A DNA stretch of 64,000 nt from Rugamonas sp. A1-17 (GCA_025548565.1 JAJLPB010000001.1:744001-808000), one strand, 5' to 3'. Numbered from the stretch's first letter, positions 56,026-64,000 are shown. Notes: a model not told the origin generated them from the sequence alone. A program made the numbers and translations.

Positions 56026-56048
56026 ATTGCTAATCGTGAGTTAGTAAT
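56026..56048. promoter_or_regulatory. Candidate LysR operator at the SDR locus
   Basis: ATTGCTAA and TTAGTAAT are inverted (7 of 8 pairs) around a 7-base spacer. The site starts 4 bases upstream of the LysR start codon and 80 bp before the first dehydrogenase gene, suggesting autorepression and activation of the divergent genes. Confidence 0.6.
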
Positions 56049-56127
56049 GATCTTCATCTTAGCGCATTTAATCCTTCGGCGTTGTAGCCGATACTGGTGT
56101 TTTCACTCACTCAACCAGGAGAACAGC

Positions 56128-56739
56128 ATGAAAGTAATCGTCATCGGAGCGGCCGGCACGGTCGGCAAGGCAGTGGTCGAGCAGCTGGGGCAGCGGCATG
56201 AGATTGTGACGGTGGGCGCCAGCAGCGGGCAGTATCAGGCCGATATCGCCGATATCGCGCAGGTGCGCGCCGTGTTCGCGCAGATCGGCCGCGTGGACGC
56301 GGTGGTGGTGGCGGCGGGTTCGCTGCACTTCGCGCCGCTGGACGGATTCACGCCGGAGCAGTTCTACGTGGGCCTGAACAGCAAGTTGATGGGGCAGGTC
56401 AATGTGGCGCTGGTGGCGCGGGAGTATCTGAACGATGGCGGTTCGATCACGCTCACCAGCGGCATCGTGGCCGATGAGCCGATCCGCAACGGCGCCAGCG
56501 CCACCATGGTCAACTCGGCGGTCGAGGGCTTTGTGCGGGCGGCGGCGATCGAACTGCCGCGCGGCCTGCGCATCAACGCCGTCAGCCCGACCGTGCTGGA
56601 GGAATCGATGGGCAGTTACGGACCGTTCTTCATCGGCTTCGAGCCGGTGCCGGCGCGCCGCGCCGCGCTGGCGTATGCGCGCAGCGTTGACGGTGCCCAG
56701 ACCGGCCAGGTGTATCGCGCCTGGGGAGCGTCGGCATGA
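56128..56739 (+). CDS. Short-chain dehydrogenase/reductase, first of a tandem pair
   Basis: The 203-residue Rossmann-fold oxidoreductase has the N-terminal cofactor motif VIGAAGTVGKAV, the VVVAAGSLHFAPL strand, and a C-terminal RINAVSPTVLEESM segment. The usual catalytic YxxxK is replaced by a segment reading ATMVNSAVEGF, as in a subgroup of short SDRs. It overlaps the next, strongly similar gene by 4 bp. Confidence 0.85.
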   Translation: MKVIVIGAAGTVGKAVVEQLGQRHEIVTVGASSGQYQADIADIAQVRAVFAQIGRVDAVVVAAGSLHFAPLDGFTPEQFYVGLNSKLMGQVNVALVAREYLNDGGSITLTSGIVADEPIRNGASATMVNSAVEGFVRAAAIELPRGLRINAVSPTVLEESMGSYGPFFIGFEPVPARRAALAYARSVDGAQTGQVYRAWGASA

Positions 56740-57335
56740 AGGTGATGGTGATCGGCGGGACCGGGACCATCGGCAGCGCAGTAGTGGGGCAATTGAAGCT
56801 GCGGCATGAGGTCATTGCGGTCGGTGCGCGCGGCGGACAGCATCAGGTCGATATCGAGGACATCCCGCAGGTACGGGCGTTGTTCGAGAAAGTGGGGAGC
56901 GTCGATGCGGTGGTGGTGGCTGCGGGCGCGCTGCATGTGGGGCCGTTGGCGGAACTGACGCCGGAGCATTTTCACGTCGGCTTGCGCGGCAAGTTGATGG
57001 GACAGGTCAACGTGGCGCTGGTGGCGCGGGAGTTCCTCAACGACGGCGGTTCGATCACGCTGACCAGCGGCGTCGATACCGAACAGCCGATACGCGGCGC
57101 GGTGGCCGCGTCCACGGCCAACGCGGCGGTGCAGGGCTTTGTGCGGGCAGCCGCGATCGAACTGCCGCGCGGCTTGCGCATCAACGCGGTCAGCCCGACG
57201 GTGCTGCAGGAGTCGGTGCATTTGCTCGGTGAGCTGTTCACCGGCTTCGAGCCGATCGCGGCCAGCCGCGCCGCGCTGTCCTACGCGCGCAGCGTGGACG
57301 GCGCGGAAACGGGACGGGTGTACCGGGCCTGGTAG
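56736..57335 (+). CDS. Short-chain dehydrogenase/reductase, second of a tandem pair
   Basis: The 199-residue paralogue of the preceding gene is collinear throughout (VIGGTGTIGSAVV, VVVAAGALHVGPL, GLRGKLMGQVNVALVAREFLNDGG, RINAVSPTVLQESV). The pair evidently arose by tandem duplication and may form a heterodimer or act on related substrates. It also lacks a normal YxxxK motif. Stop-start overlap indicates translational coupling. Confidence 0.85.
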   Translation: MKVMVIGGTGTIGSAVVGQLKLRHEVIAVGARGGQHQVDIEDIPQVRALFEKVGSVDAVVVAAGALHVGPLAELTPEHFHVGLRGKLMGQVNVALVAREFLNDGGSITLTSGVDTEQPIRGAVAASTANAAVQGFVRAAAIELPRGLRINAVSPTVLQESVHLLGELFTGFEPIAASRAALSYARSVDGAETGRVYRAW

Positions 57336-57389
57336 GTGGAGAGGGATCCGTGTACTACAATGCGGATCTCACTCCACCACGAGGTTCGA

Positions 57390-59090
57390 ATGAAAAAAAT
57401 ACTGCTCCCCCTGGCCATGGCTTTCGCCTGCGCTTCCGCCTACGCCGCACCGGCCAGCTTGGCCGATTTGGACAAGATGACCAAGCGCTTCGCGCCGGTC
57501 GCCCTGACCGCAGACACCAGCCAGCTGTCCGCCGGCGACAAGCGCGCCATCGCCAAGTTGATCGAGGCCGCCAAGATCATCGACGTGCTGCAGCTGCGCC
57601 AGCGCTGGTCCGGCAATGAGGCATTGTGGGCCGCGCTGCAAAAAGACCAGACGCCGCTGGGCAAGGCGCGCTTGAACTACTTCTGGCTCAACAAAGGTCC
57701 GTGGTCTATCCTGGACGACCATCAGCGCTTCCTGCCCGCGGAGGTAAGCGGCATCGCGATCCCGGAGAAGAAGCCCGAAGCCGGCAACTTCTATCCCGAA
57801 GGCGCGACCAAGCAGGCATTGGAAAGCTGGATGAACGCGCTGCCGGCGAAGGACAAGGAGCAGGCGCAGTGGTTCTTCACCACCATCCGCAAGAACGCGG
57901 CGGGCCAGTTCACCGTCGTCAAATATTCGGATGAGTACAAGCCGGAGCTGGAGAAGGCAGCCGCGCTGCTCAAGCAAGCCGCCGCCGATACCGACAATGC
58001 CTCGCTGAAGAAATTCCTGCAGCTGCGCGCCGACGCCTTCCTGAGCAACGATTACCTGGCCTCCGACTTCGCGTGGATGGACCTGGACGCGCCGGTCGAC
58101 ATCACCATCGGACCATACGAGACCTACAACGACGAACTGTTTGGCTACAAGGCCGCGTTCGAGGCCTACGTCAACATCCGCGACCAGAAGGAGACGCAGA
58201 AGCTGGACTTCTTCGCCAAGCATATGCAGGAGCTGGAAGACAATCTGCCGCTGGACGCCAAGTACCGCAATCCGAAAGTGGGTGCGCTGGCGCCGATGGT
58301 GGTGGTCAACCAGGTCTACGGCGCGGGCGACGGCAACATGGGCGTGCAGACCGCCGCCTACAACCTGCCGAACGACGAGCGCATCATCAGCCAGCGCGGC
58401 TCCAAGCGTGTGATGCTGAAGAACGTGCAGCAGGCGAAATTCAAGTCGACGCTGACGCCGATCTCCAAGCTGGTGCTCAAGCCGGCCGACCAGAAGGACG
58501 TCGACTTCGACTCCTTCTTCACGCACATCCTGGCGCATGAAATCACGCACGGCCTGGGCCCGCACATCACCAAGGCCAACGGCGCCGACTCGACGCCGCG
58601 CCAGGACCTGAAGGAAGCCTACTCGACCATCGAGGAAGCCAAGGCCGACATCACCGGCCTGTACGCGCTGGCTTACATGATGGACAAGGGACAGCTGGCC
58701 GGCACGCTGGGGCAGGGCGTGGCGGCCGAGCGCAAGCTGTACACGACGTTCCTGGCGTCGGCCTTCCGCACGCTGCACTTCGGCCTGACCGACTCGCACG
58801 CGCGCGGCATGGCGATCCAGATGAACTACATCCTCGACAAGGGCGGCTTCATCTCGCATGGCGACGGCACCTTTGCGGTGGACTTCAAGAAGATCAAGCA
58901 GGCGGTGATCGACCTGGACCGCGAGTTCCTCACCATCGAAGCGACTGGCGACTACGCGCGCGCCAAGGAGATGATGGCCAAGTACGTGGTGATCCGTCCC
59001 GACGTGCAGAAGGCGTTGGACAAAATGAAAACGGTGCCGAACGACATCCGCCCCGAATTCAAGACCGCCAACACCTTGCTCGCTAAGTAA
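57390..59090 (+). CDS. M49-type (dipeptidyl-peptidase III-like) metallopeptidase, exported
   Basis: The 566-residue protein has a signal peptide (MKKILLPLAMAFACASAYA) and the zinc motif HILAHEITHGLGPH, followed by a downstream Glu-rich segment TIEEAKADITGLYAL that supplies the third ligand. This is the bacterial DPP III/Nudix-associated peptidase group. GAGG lies 5 bases upstream of ATG 57390. It likely releases dipeptides in the periplasm; activity on actual substrates is unknown. A perfect 40-bp inverted repeat follows the stop. Confidence 0.85.
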   Translation: MKKILLPLAMAFACASAYAAPASLADLDKMTKRFAPVALTADTSQLSAGDKRAIAKLIEAAKIIDVLQLRQRWSGNEALWAALQKDQTPLGKARLNYFWLNKGPWSILDDHQRFLPAEVSGIAIPEKKPEAGNFYPEGATKQALESWMNALPAKDKEQAQWFFTTIRKNAAGQFTVVKYSDEYKPELEKAAALLKQAAADTDNASLKKFLQLRADAFLSNDYLASDFAWMDLDAPVDITIGPYETYNDELFGYKAAFEAYVNIRDQKETQKLDFFAKHMQELEDNLPLDAKYRNPKVGALAPMVVVNQVYGAGDGNMGVQTAAYNLPNDERIISQRGSKRVMLKNVQQAKFKSTLTPISKLVLKPADQKDVDFDSFFTHILAHEITHGLGPHITKANGADSTPRQDLKEAYSTIEEAKADITGLYALAYMMDKGQLAGTLGQGVAAERKLYTTFLASAFRTLHFGLTDSHARGMAIQMNYILDKGGFISHGDGTFAVDFKKIKQAVIDLDREFLTIEATGDYARAKEMMAKYVVIRPDVQKALDKMKTVPNDIRPEFKTANTLLAK

Positions 59091-59095
59091 CCCCT

Positions 59096-59179
59096 GGGGT
59101 CAAGTCTGACATTCGGACACGAGCTCTGCCGTAGCGGCTGCTACGGCAGAGCTCGTGTCCGAATGTCAGACTTGACCCC
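59096..59179. repeat. Perfect 40-bp inverted repeat with a 4-base loop
   Basis: The left arm 59096-59135 (starts GGGGTCAAGTCTGACATTCG) and right arm 59140-59179 are exact reverse complements around GGCT. It lies 6 bases after the peptidase stop and has no T run, so it is not a standard terminator. The ends (GGGGTCAAG and CTTGACCCC) look like the conserved tips of a small mobile hairpin element. Confidence 0.95.
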
Positions 59180-59279
59180 AATTTGAAAGCATTCAATTTT
59201 TTCTACGTAGAAATAAGTTGTTGTTGAACCTGCTTTAGAGCAATAAATCTTGCTTTGGGCGTGCTACAGTTTGATCACC

Positions 59280-59957
59280 ATGATCAAGCGCACCTTATTC
59301 CTGCTGCTCCTGTCGTCCGCCGGCCTGGCTTCCGCCGCCCAACTGACCGATATGGAAACCCGCTGGCTTACCGCCGGTTCCGCCGTGCTGGCCTATGCCA
59401 AGCAGGAACTCCATCTGCCGATCGATATCACCGTGCAACCGCAGGCGCGCGCTACCGATGTGCCGCTGGCGCTGGGCTTCCAGGATGGCCGCTGCAAGCT
59501 GGTGCTGTCGATGCGCGGCAATCCCGGCGCCGAGGATATCCTGGCCGGACTGCCGCCCGAACAGCGCCCGCTGATGATCGAGGCCATGGTCGCCCACGAG
59601 ATCGGCCACTGCTGGCGCTATGCGCAGGGCGTGTGGCATGCGCTGCCGGCCGGCTTCGAGCAGCCCGCGCAAGCTCCGGCGCAGGAGCAGGCCCAGGCCC
59701 TGCGCCTGACCCGCCGCGAGGAGGGCTTTGCCGACCTGGTCGCGCTGGCCTGGACCCAGCATCGCCATCCGCAGGATTACGCCGCCGTGGCCGCCTGGAT
59801 GCGGCAGGTGCGCCAGCCCGCCAGCGGCACGGCCGGCTCGCACGGCACGCTGGCCTGGCTGCAATTGGCGCCCAGCGGCGCCGCCTTCGACCTCAACCAG
59901 CCCCTGTTCGAACAGGCGGCCAGCCTGTGGCGCCAGGGCCTGTTGCGCGACGAATAA
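59280..59957 (+). CDS. Exported putative HExxH metalloprotease, hypothetical
   Basis: The 225-residue protein has a signal peptide (MIKRTLFLLLLSSAGLASAA). A zinc-protease-like motif VAHEIGHCWRY lies near residues 101-111, and a downstream Glu in RREEGFADLVALAW could be the third metal ligand, as in gluzincins. I recognise no named family. It is a single gene with the unusual inverted repeat upstream and a BON-domain gene 88 bp downstream. Confidence 0.72.
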   Translation: MIKRTLFLLLLSSAGLASAAQLTDMETRWLTAGSAVLAYAKQELHLPIDITVQPQARATDVPLALGFQDGRCKLVLSMRGNPGAEDILAGLPPEQRPLMIEAMVAHEIGHCWRYAQGVWHALPAGFEQPAQAPAQEQAQALRLTRREEGFADLVALAWTQHRHPQDYAAVAAWMRQVRQPASGTAGSHGTLAWLQLAPSGAAFDLNQPLFEQAASLWRQGLLRDE

Positions 59958-60045
59958 ACATCCGTAACTCTGTACGTTCCCGCACAGAGCAGGGGCGCGG
60001 CGCGGCGTTTAATGTGTCCACCAACCACCACACAAGGGACACATC

Positions 60046-60756
60046 ATGAACAAATTACTCTTCATAGTGCTGGCCTCCGCGGCCAGCGCCAGCTTCGCCG
60101 CCACCCCCAACAACGATTCCGTAGCCTACAAGGCGGCCACCAAGCAGGCCGAGATCGACTACAAGAGCGCCAAGGCGGCTTGCGATGCGCAATCGGGCAC
60201 GTCCAAGGACATCTGCGTTGAACAGGCCAAGGTGGCGCGCGCCAACAGCGAGGCCACCGCCACCATGCAGTACAAGAACGACAAGCGCTCGATGCAGAAA
60301 GCCCAGACCGAGGTGGCGGACGCCGATTACAACCTGGCCAAGGCCAAGTGCGCTCCGCAGACCGGCGCCGAGAAGGACAGCTGCCTGAGCACCGCCAAGT
60401 CGACCCACGTGGCCGCCATCAACGATGCCAAGGCCGGCAAGAAAATGGCCGACGTCGCCCAGACCGGCATCGATTGCAGCACCATGACCGGCACCGACAA
60501 GGCGTCCTGCGAAACCAAACAGAAGAGCGAAATGGCCAAGGACACCGTGGCCGACTCCGTGATCACGACCAAGGTCAAGTCCGAGCTGCTGGCCGAGCCC
60601 GCCCTGAAGTCGCTGGATGTGCACGTGGAAACCACCAACGGCACCGTCATGCTGAGCGGCTTCGTACCATCGCAGGCCGAGGTGGACAAGGCCGTCGACG
60701 TGGCCCGCAACGTCAAGGGTGTCAACAAGGTGCAGAGCTCGCTGCGCATCAAGTAA
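60046..60756 (+). CDS. Exported BON-domain protein with a triplicated C-x10-C motif
   Basis: The 236-residue periplasmic protein has a signal peptide (MNKLLFIVLASAASASFAA). An Ala/Lys-rich helical region carries three copies of a C-x10-C unit (CDAQSGTSKDIC, CAPQTGAEKDSC, CSTMTGTDKASC). A C-terminal BON domain follows (DSVITTKVKSELLAEPALKSLDVHV ... VMLSGFVPSQAEVDKAV). BON domains bind phospholipid surfaces and act in envelope stress resistance (OsmY type). The Cys repeats are not part of the usual OsmY architecture. Confidence 0.88.
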   Translation: MNKLLFIVLASAASASFAATPNNDSVAYKAATKQAEIDYKSAKAACDAQSGTSKDICVEQAKVARANSEATATMQYKNDKRSMQKAQTEVADADYNLAKAKCAPQTGAEKDSCLSTAKSTHVAAINDAKAGKKMADVAQTGIDCSTMTGTDKASCETKQKSEMAKDTVADSVITTKVKSELLAEPALKSLDVHVETTNGTVMLSGFVPSQAEVDKAVDVARNVKGVNKVQSSLRIK

Positions 60757-60773
60757 TCCCCCGCTTGCCGCAG

Positions 60774-60801
60774 GGGACCGCCGCCGCGGTCCCTTTTTTT
60801 G
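60774..60801 (+). terminator. Terminator of the BON-domain gene
   Basis: GGGACCGC-CGCC-GCGGTCCC is followed by a run of Ts, 17 bases after the stop codon. Confidence 0.92.
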
Positions 60802-60877
60802 CTTGCATTCATTATGAGCGTCATTTAAGATCGGGCTCAGCGTGCCTTCCGCGCGCCCCCATTCTGCGAGGAGCCGC

Positions 60878-62197
60878 ATGTTCGCCCTACCTTTATCCCG
60901 CTGGCTGCAAGGCCGCGGCCTGCATTTTTCGTGGGTGATCGTCGCCATCACCTTTCTCACCGGACTCAGCTCGTCGGCCGCGTTGGGCCTGCCCGGCGCG
61001 CTGCTGCAACCGTTGTCCAAGGAGTTCGGCTGGGATGTCGAGCAGATCTCGTCGGCGCTGGCGGTGCGCTTCGTGCTGTTCGGCCTGATGGGGCCGTTCG
61101 CGGCCATCCTGATGGAACGCTTCGGCCTGCGCAACGTCGTCGTCACCGCGCTGACGCTGGTCGCCAGCGGCCTGGCGTTGGCCACGCAAATGACGCAGTT
61201 CTGGCAGCTGGTGCTGTTCTGGGGCGTCATGCTCGGCGTAGGTTCCGGCATGACCGCGCTGGTGCTCAGCGCCGTCGTCTCGACCCGCTGGTTCGACACC
61301 CGCCGCGGCCTGGTGGTGGGCGTGCTCACGGCCAGCTCGGCCACCGGACAACTGGTCTTTCTGCCGGTCGGCGCCTGGCTGATTGAGCACTACGGCTGGC
61401 GCATGGCGGTGATGCCGGTGCTGCTGGCCTGCGCCACCGTGGCCGTGCTGGTGTTCCTGCTGATGCGCAACCGTCCCGGCGAGGTCGGCCTGGCCCCGTA
61501 CGGCGCGCCGCCCGATCCCCTGACGGGAATCGCGCCGGTGGCGGCGCCCGCCGCGCCGATGCGCGTCACCTTCGCCACGCCGTTCAAGGTGCTGGCCGAG
61601 GCCGCCCGCAACCGCGTGTTCTGGATATTGTTCGGCACCTTCTTCATCTGCGGCCTCAGCACCAACGGCCTGATCCAGACCCACTTCATCTCGCTGTGCG
61701 GCGACGCCGGCCTGTCGGCCGTGCCGGCCGCCTCGGTGCTGGCGATGATGGGCGCCTTCGACCTGGTCGGCACCATCGCCTCGGGCTGGCTGTCGGACCG
61801 CTACGACAACCGCAAGCTGCTGTTCATGTACTACGGCCTGCGCGGCTTGTCGCTGTTCTGGCTGCCGTATTCGGAATTCACGCTGTACGGCCTGTCGCTG
61901 TTCGCCATGTTCTACGGCCTGGACTGGATCGCCACCGTGCCGCCGACGGTGCGGCTGGCCGGCGCCACCTTCGGCAAGGAAAAGGCGGGCATGGTGTTTG
62001 GCTGGGTGTTTGCCGGCCATCAGTTGGGCGCGGCCGTGGCGGCGTACGGTGCCGGCCGCGTGCGCACGATGATGTTGACCTATAACCCGGCGCTGTTCGC
62101 CGCCGGCGCCGCCTGCCTGCTGGCCGCCGGCATCATCCTGCTGATCCGCAGGCCGGCCGTGGCCGTCGCGGCAACGGCGCCGGCCAAGGCCGCCTGA
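60878..62197 (+). CDS. MFS transporter (oxalate/formate or monocarboxylate type)
   Basis: The 439-residue 12-helix permease starts at ATG 60878, with GAGGAG 4 bases upstream; the in-frame start at 60842 is not supported. Helix 1 reads FSWVIVAITFLTGLSSSAALG. The A-like motif RFGLRNVVVTAL and the second-half counterpart LSDRYDNRKLLFMYY are visible. It resembles the OFA/monocarboxylate porter group; the substrate is not evident. Confidence 0.87.
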   Translation: MFALPLSRWLQGRGLHFSWVIVAITFLTGLSSSAALGLPGALLQPLSKEFGWDVEQISSALAVRFVLFGLMGPFAAILMERFGLRNVVVTALTLVASGLALATQMTQFWQLVLFWGVMLGVGSGMTALVLSAVVSTRWFDTRRGLVVGVLTASSATGQLVFLPVGAWLIEHYGWRMAVMPVLLACATVAVLVFLLMRNRPGEVGLAPYGAPPDPLTGIAPVAAPAAPMRVTFATPFKVLAEAARNRVFWILFGTFFICGLSTNGLIQTHFISLCGDAGLSAVPAASVLAMMGAFDLVGTIASGWLSDRYDNRKLLFMYYGLRGLSLFWLPYSEFTLYGLSLFAMFYGLDWIATVPPTVRLAGATFGKEKAGMVFGWVFAGHQLGAAVAAYGAGRVRTMMLTYNPALFAAGAACLLAAGIILLIRRPAVAVAATAPAKAA

Positions 62198-62371
62198 GGA
62201 TGGTGCGTTGATCTACATCAACAATTGTGGATTGAGTTTCAATTATATTTAGGCAGGCTCTGCAATAGCTGTCACAAATCGTAACATTTATCAAGAAAGT
62301 AGCGCAAAAATAAATATTCTTGCAACAAGTTTCGTGCGCAAAAGAACAATGTTATATTGCTTTTCAGACTA

Positions 62372-62406
62372 CAGCCTTCTGGGATGCACTTCGGTGATGA
62401 AGGCTG
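62372..62406 (+). other. Hairpin in the 5' region of the secreted protease gene
   Basis: CAGCCTTC (62372-62379) and GAAGGCTG (62399-62406) form an 8-bp stem with a 19-base loop, 64 bases before the start codon. There is no T run. It may be a 5'-UTR structure affecting mRNA stability or translation. Confidence 0.55.
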
Positions 62407-62469
62407 CGGTTGCTATTCAGGGCCCTATAACTTTCTACAAGAAACTTAAAAAACAAGGATAGTTTTAAC

Positions 62470-63591
62470 ATGATCTTCCACACAAAACAATTCAAATTGG
62501 CCGCGGTGGCCGCAGCCCTGTTGGCCGCCGGCGCAGCCCAAGCATCCACGGGAATGACCGACAACCTGGTCCATTCGCCCAAGGCGCTGGAGCCGCTGAC
62601 CGGTAACACCTCGGCAGTGAGCAACTGGCGCTTCACCGCAGGCCAGAGCTTCAACGGCGTCGCTGGCGCTCTGGACGGCGTCGCTCGCCTGAGCTTCAGC
62701 AATTCCGGCGGCAACTGGGCTTGCTCCGGTTCGCTGCTGGCCGGCGGCCAATACGTGCTGACCGCCGCGCATTGCGCCGACGACTTCACCAAGATGACCG
62801 TGCAGTTCGGCTGGCAGGGCGGTGCCGCCGCCGTGACGCGCAACGTTTCGGTCGGCAATGCTTACGTCAACAAGGCCTGGACCGGCCAGCTCGATACCGG
62901 CGCCGACATCGCGATCCTGAAACTGGACACCGTGGTCACCGGCATCAACGGCTATCACCTGAGCACGACCAACGACGTCGGCAAGGACTACCTGATGGCC
63001 GGCTACGGCACCACCCAGAAGGCCACCAACGACCTGGCCACCAACTGGAACGACGGCGGCTACGGCCACTACGGCTTCAACACCTTCGACGTCGACAGCA
63101 AGTCCTTCAACAAGGCTGCCGGCGACGCGGGCGTCTACGACTACAATCCGAACTACTACGCTCCAGGCACCACCTACATGAGCGATTTCGACGACGGCAC
63201 CGATATGCACAACACGCTGGGCCGTCTGGCGCACGAGACCGGCGACAAGTGGACCAGCAGCACTGGCCGCGGCGGCAGTGAAGCGCTGATCGCCGGCGGC
63301 GACTCGGGCGGCGGCGATTTCGTCTGGAACGGCAAGGAATGGTTGCTGTCGGGCGTGCACTCGTGGGGCTGGCAGGGTAGCGACGCTTGCCCGGACTTCG
63401 GCCTGACCGGTTGCGACAACTCCAGCAACAACCACTCCAGCTTTGGCGACCTGTCCGGTTCCACCGCGACGTTCTCGCACATCGCATGGATCAACTCGGT
63501 GACCGCCCCGGTGCCTGAACCAGAAACCTACGCGATGATGATCGCCGGCCTGGCGCTGGTGGGCGTGGCCCGCCGCCGCAAGCAAGCGTAA
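62470..63591 (+). CDS. Secreted trypsin-like serine protease with PEP-CTERM signal
   Basis: The 373-residue protein has a signal peptide ending at about residue 25 (AAQAS). An S1-family protease domain carries a catalytic triad in VLTAAHCAD, GADIAILKL and AGGDSGGGDF. Several additional Cys could form disulfides. A C-terminal PEP-CTERM signal (VPEPETYAMMIAGLALVGVARRRK) marks it for exosortase processing at the cell surface. A bidirectional terminator follows the stop. Confidence 0.92.
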   Translation: MIFHTKQFKLAAVAAALLAAGAAQASTGMTDNLVHSPKALEPLTGNTSAVSNWRFTAGQSFNGVAGALDGVARLSFSNSGGNWACSGSLLAGGQYVLTAAHCADDFTKMTVQFGWQGGAAAVTRNVSVGNAYVNKAWTGQLDTGADIAILKLDTVVTGINGYHLSTTNDVGKDYLMAGYGTTQKATNDLATNWNDGGYGHYGFNTFDVDSKSFNKAAGDAGVYDYNPNYYAPGTTYMSDFDDGTDMHNTLGRLAHETGDKWTSSTGRGGSEALIAGGDSGGGDFVWNGKEWLLSGVHSWGWQGSDACPDFGLTGCDNSSNNHSSFGDLSGSTATFSHIAWINSVTAPVPEPETYAMMIAGLALVGVARRRKQA

Positions 63592-63603
63592 TCCCGCAAG
63601 CAT

Positions 63604-63652
63604 AAAAAACCCCGTCCGACTGAGCGTGCTCAGTGCGGACGGGGTTTTTTTT
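63604..63652. terminator. Bidirectional terminator between the protease and S9 peptidase genes
   Basis: AACCCCGTCCG and CGGACGGGGTT enclose a second small stem (TGAGC/GCTCA). The stem is flanked by a run of As and a run of Ts, so it can end transcription from both convergent genes. Confidence 0.93.
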
Positions 63653-63656
63653 CGTC

Positions 63657-64000
63657 CTACTTCAGGTATCTGGCAAGCCAGCCGTGCACCTCGCTGTAGA
63701 AGTAGCGGCTGTTCTCGCCCTTCAAAATCCAGTGGTTCTCGTCCGGGAACACCAGCAGCTTGGCCGGCACGTTCAGGCGATGCTGGGTCGCGTAGTTCAT
63801 CAGCGCGTTATTGGCGGGCACACGGTAATCGAGCTCGCCCACCGAAATCAGGATGGGCGTGGTGAAGCCCGTGCCCTTGGCATGGTTCCCACCTTGCATC
63901 ACCGGACTCTGCTCGCGCCACACCGCCTGCTCTCCCCACACCGGGCCGCCGCTGTTGACCTCGCGGCCGTGGATGCTGTCGCTGCTGCCCCATTGCATCA
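63657..64000 (-). CDS. S9-family prolyl oligopeptidase-like peptidase, C-terminal part (cut by window edge)
   Basis: Only the last 113 residues are visible; the start lies beyond the right edge. The segment carries the C-terminal catalytic residues of an alpha/beta-hydrolase peptidase: Asp in TPILISVGELDYRVP and His in FPDENHWILKGEN. The ending YFYSEVHGWLARYLK is typical of dipeptidyl-peptidase/acylaminoacyl-peptidase-type proteins. The nucleophile Ser is outside the window. Confidence 0.85.
   Translation of the reverse strand, partial: MQWGSSDSIHGREVNSGGPVWGEQAVWREQSPVMQGGNHAKGTGFTTPILISVGELDYRVPANNALMNYATQHRLNVPAKLLVFPDENHWILKGENSRYFYSEVHGWLARYLK

Noticed and set aside
62240..62275. Possible sigma-54 promoter before the PEP-CTERM protease
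   Set aside because: GG and GC elements are present but 10 rather than 12 bases apart, so the -24/-12 geometry does not fit.

Overview
The window looks like a chromosomal segment of a GC-rich betaproteobacterium, most likely Oxalobacteraceae (Massilia/Duganella/Janthinobacterium type). This is inferred from the composition, three PEP-CTERM proteins, a small Trp-rich protein next to ilvD, the holC-DUF2486 pair, the zapB-zapA-6S RNA order, and an aceE-aceF-lpdA operon whose E3 carries its own lipoyl domain. No tRNA, rRNA, CRISPR array, transposase or prophage gene was seen. Both ends cut genes: groEL on the left and an S9-family peptidase on the right.

Layout. 1-1250: groES-groEL on the minus strand behind a CIRCE-controlled promoter. 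1328-6391: a compact six-gene plus-strand cluster that I read as an undescribed ATP-grasp RiPP (graspetide-like) system. It holds a 62-residue precursor with its own promoter, a 25-bp palindromic operator and an internal terminator, followed by translationally coupled genes for an ATP-grasp ligase, a ClpP/SDH-like serine protease, a MauE-like membrane protein, a MauD-like thioredoxin protein (CPKC) and an ABC exporter. 6404-8466: an OmpR/EnvZ-type two-component system, divergent from a 1505-residue cysteine-free RTX-like repeat protein (8608-13125). 13249-24778: a galactoside utilisation locus with a GH35 beta-galactosidase, D-galactonate dehydratase, SMP-30 lactonase, GbpR-like LysR regulator, TonB-dependent receptor and GH2 glycosidase. 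Together these would import galactosides, release galactose and feed the De Ley-Doudoroff route.

24860-37559 is mostly housekeeping: zapB, zapA, 6S RNA, an EVE-domain protein, lgt, a LysR regulator divergent from ilvD, a cytochrome c, a branched-chain amino acid binding protein, holC, an M3 oligopeptidase, folD and a PEP-CTERM protein. 37720-43993 is the pyruvate dehydrogenase operon. 44052-50593 holds a PEP-CTERM protein, an M20 peptidase, a PACE-type efflux protein, a LysR regulator, dsbA, a TfoX-domain protein, a hydrolase and a TetR regulator. 50636-55065 is a TetR-controlled tripartite multidrug efflux operon (EmrA/EmrB/outer-membrane factor). 55102-57335 is a LysR regulator divergent from two tandemly duplicated short-chain dehydrogenases. 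57390-64000 holds an M49-type metallopeptidase, a perfect 40-bp inverted repeat, a putative secreted HExxH protein, a BON-domain protein with a triplicated C-x10-C motif, an MFS transporter, a secreted trypsin-like PEP-CTERM protease and the partial S9 peptidase.

No stretch longer than about 300 bases lacks an annotated element. The largest gaps are 1111-1427 (promoters, CIRCE, operator), 25446-25736 (6S RNA) and 62198-62469 (5' region of the protease gene).
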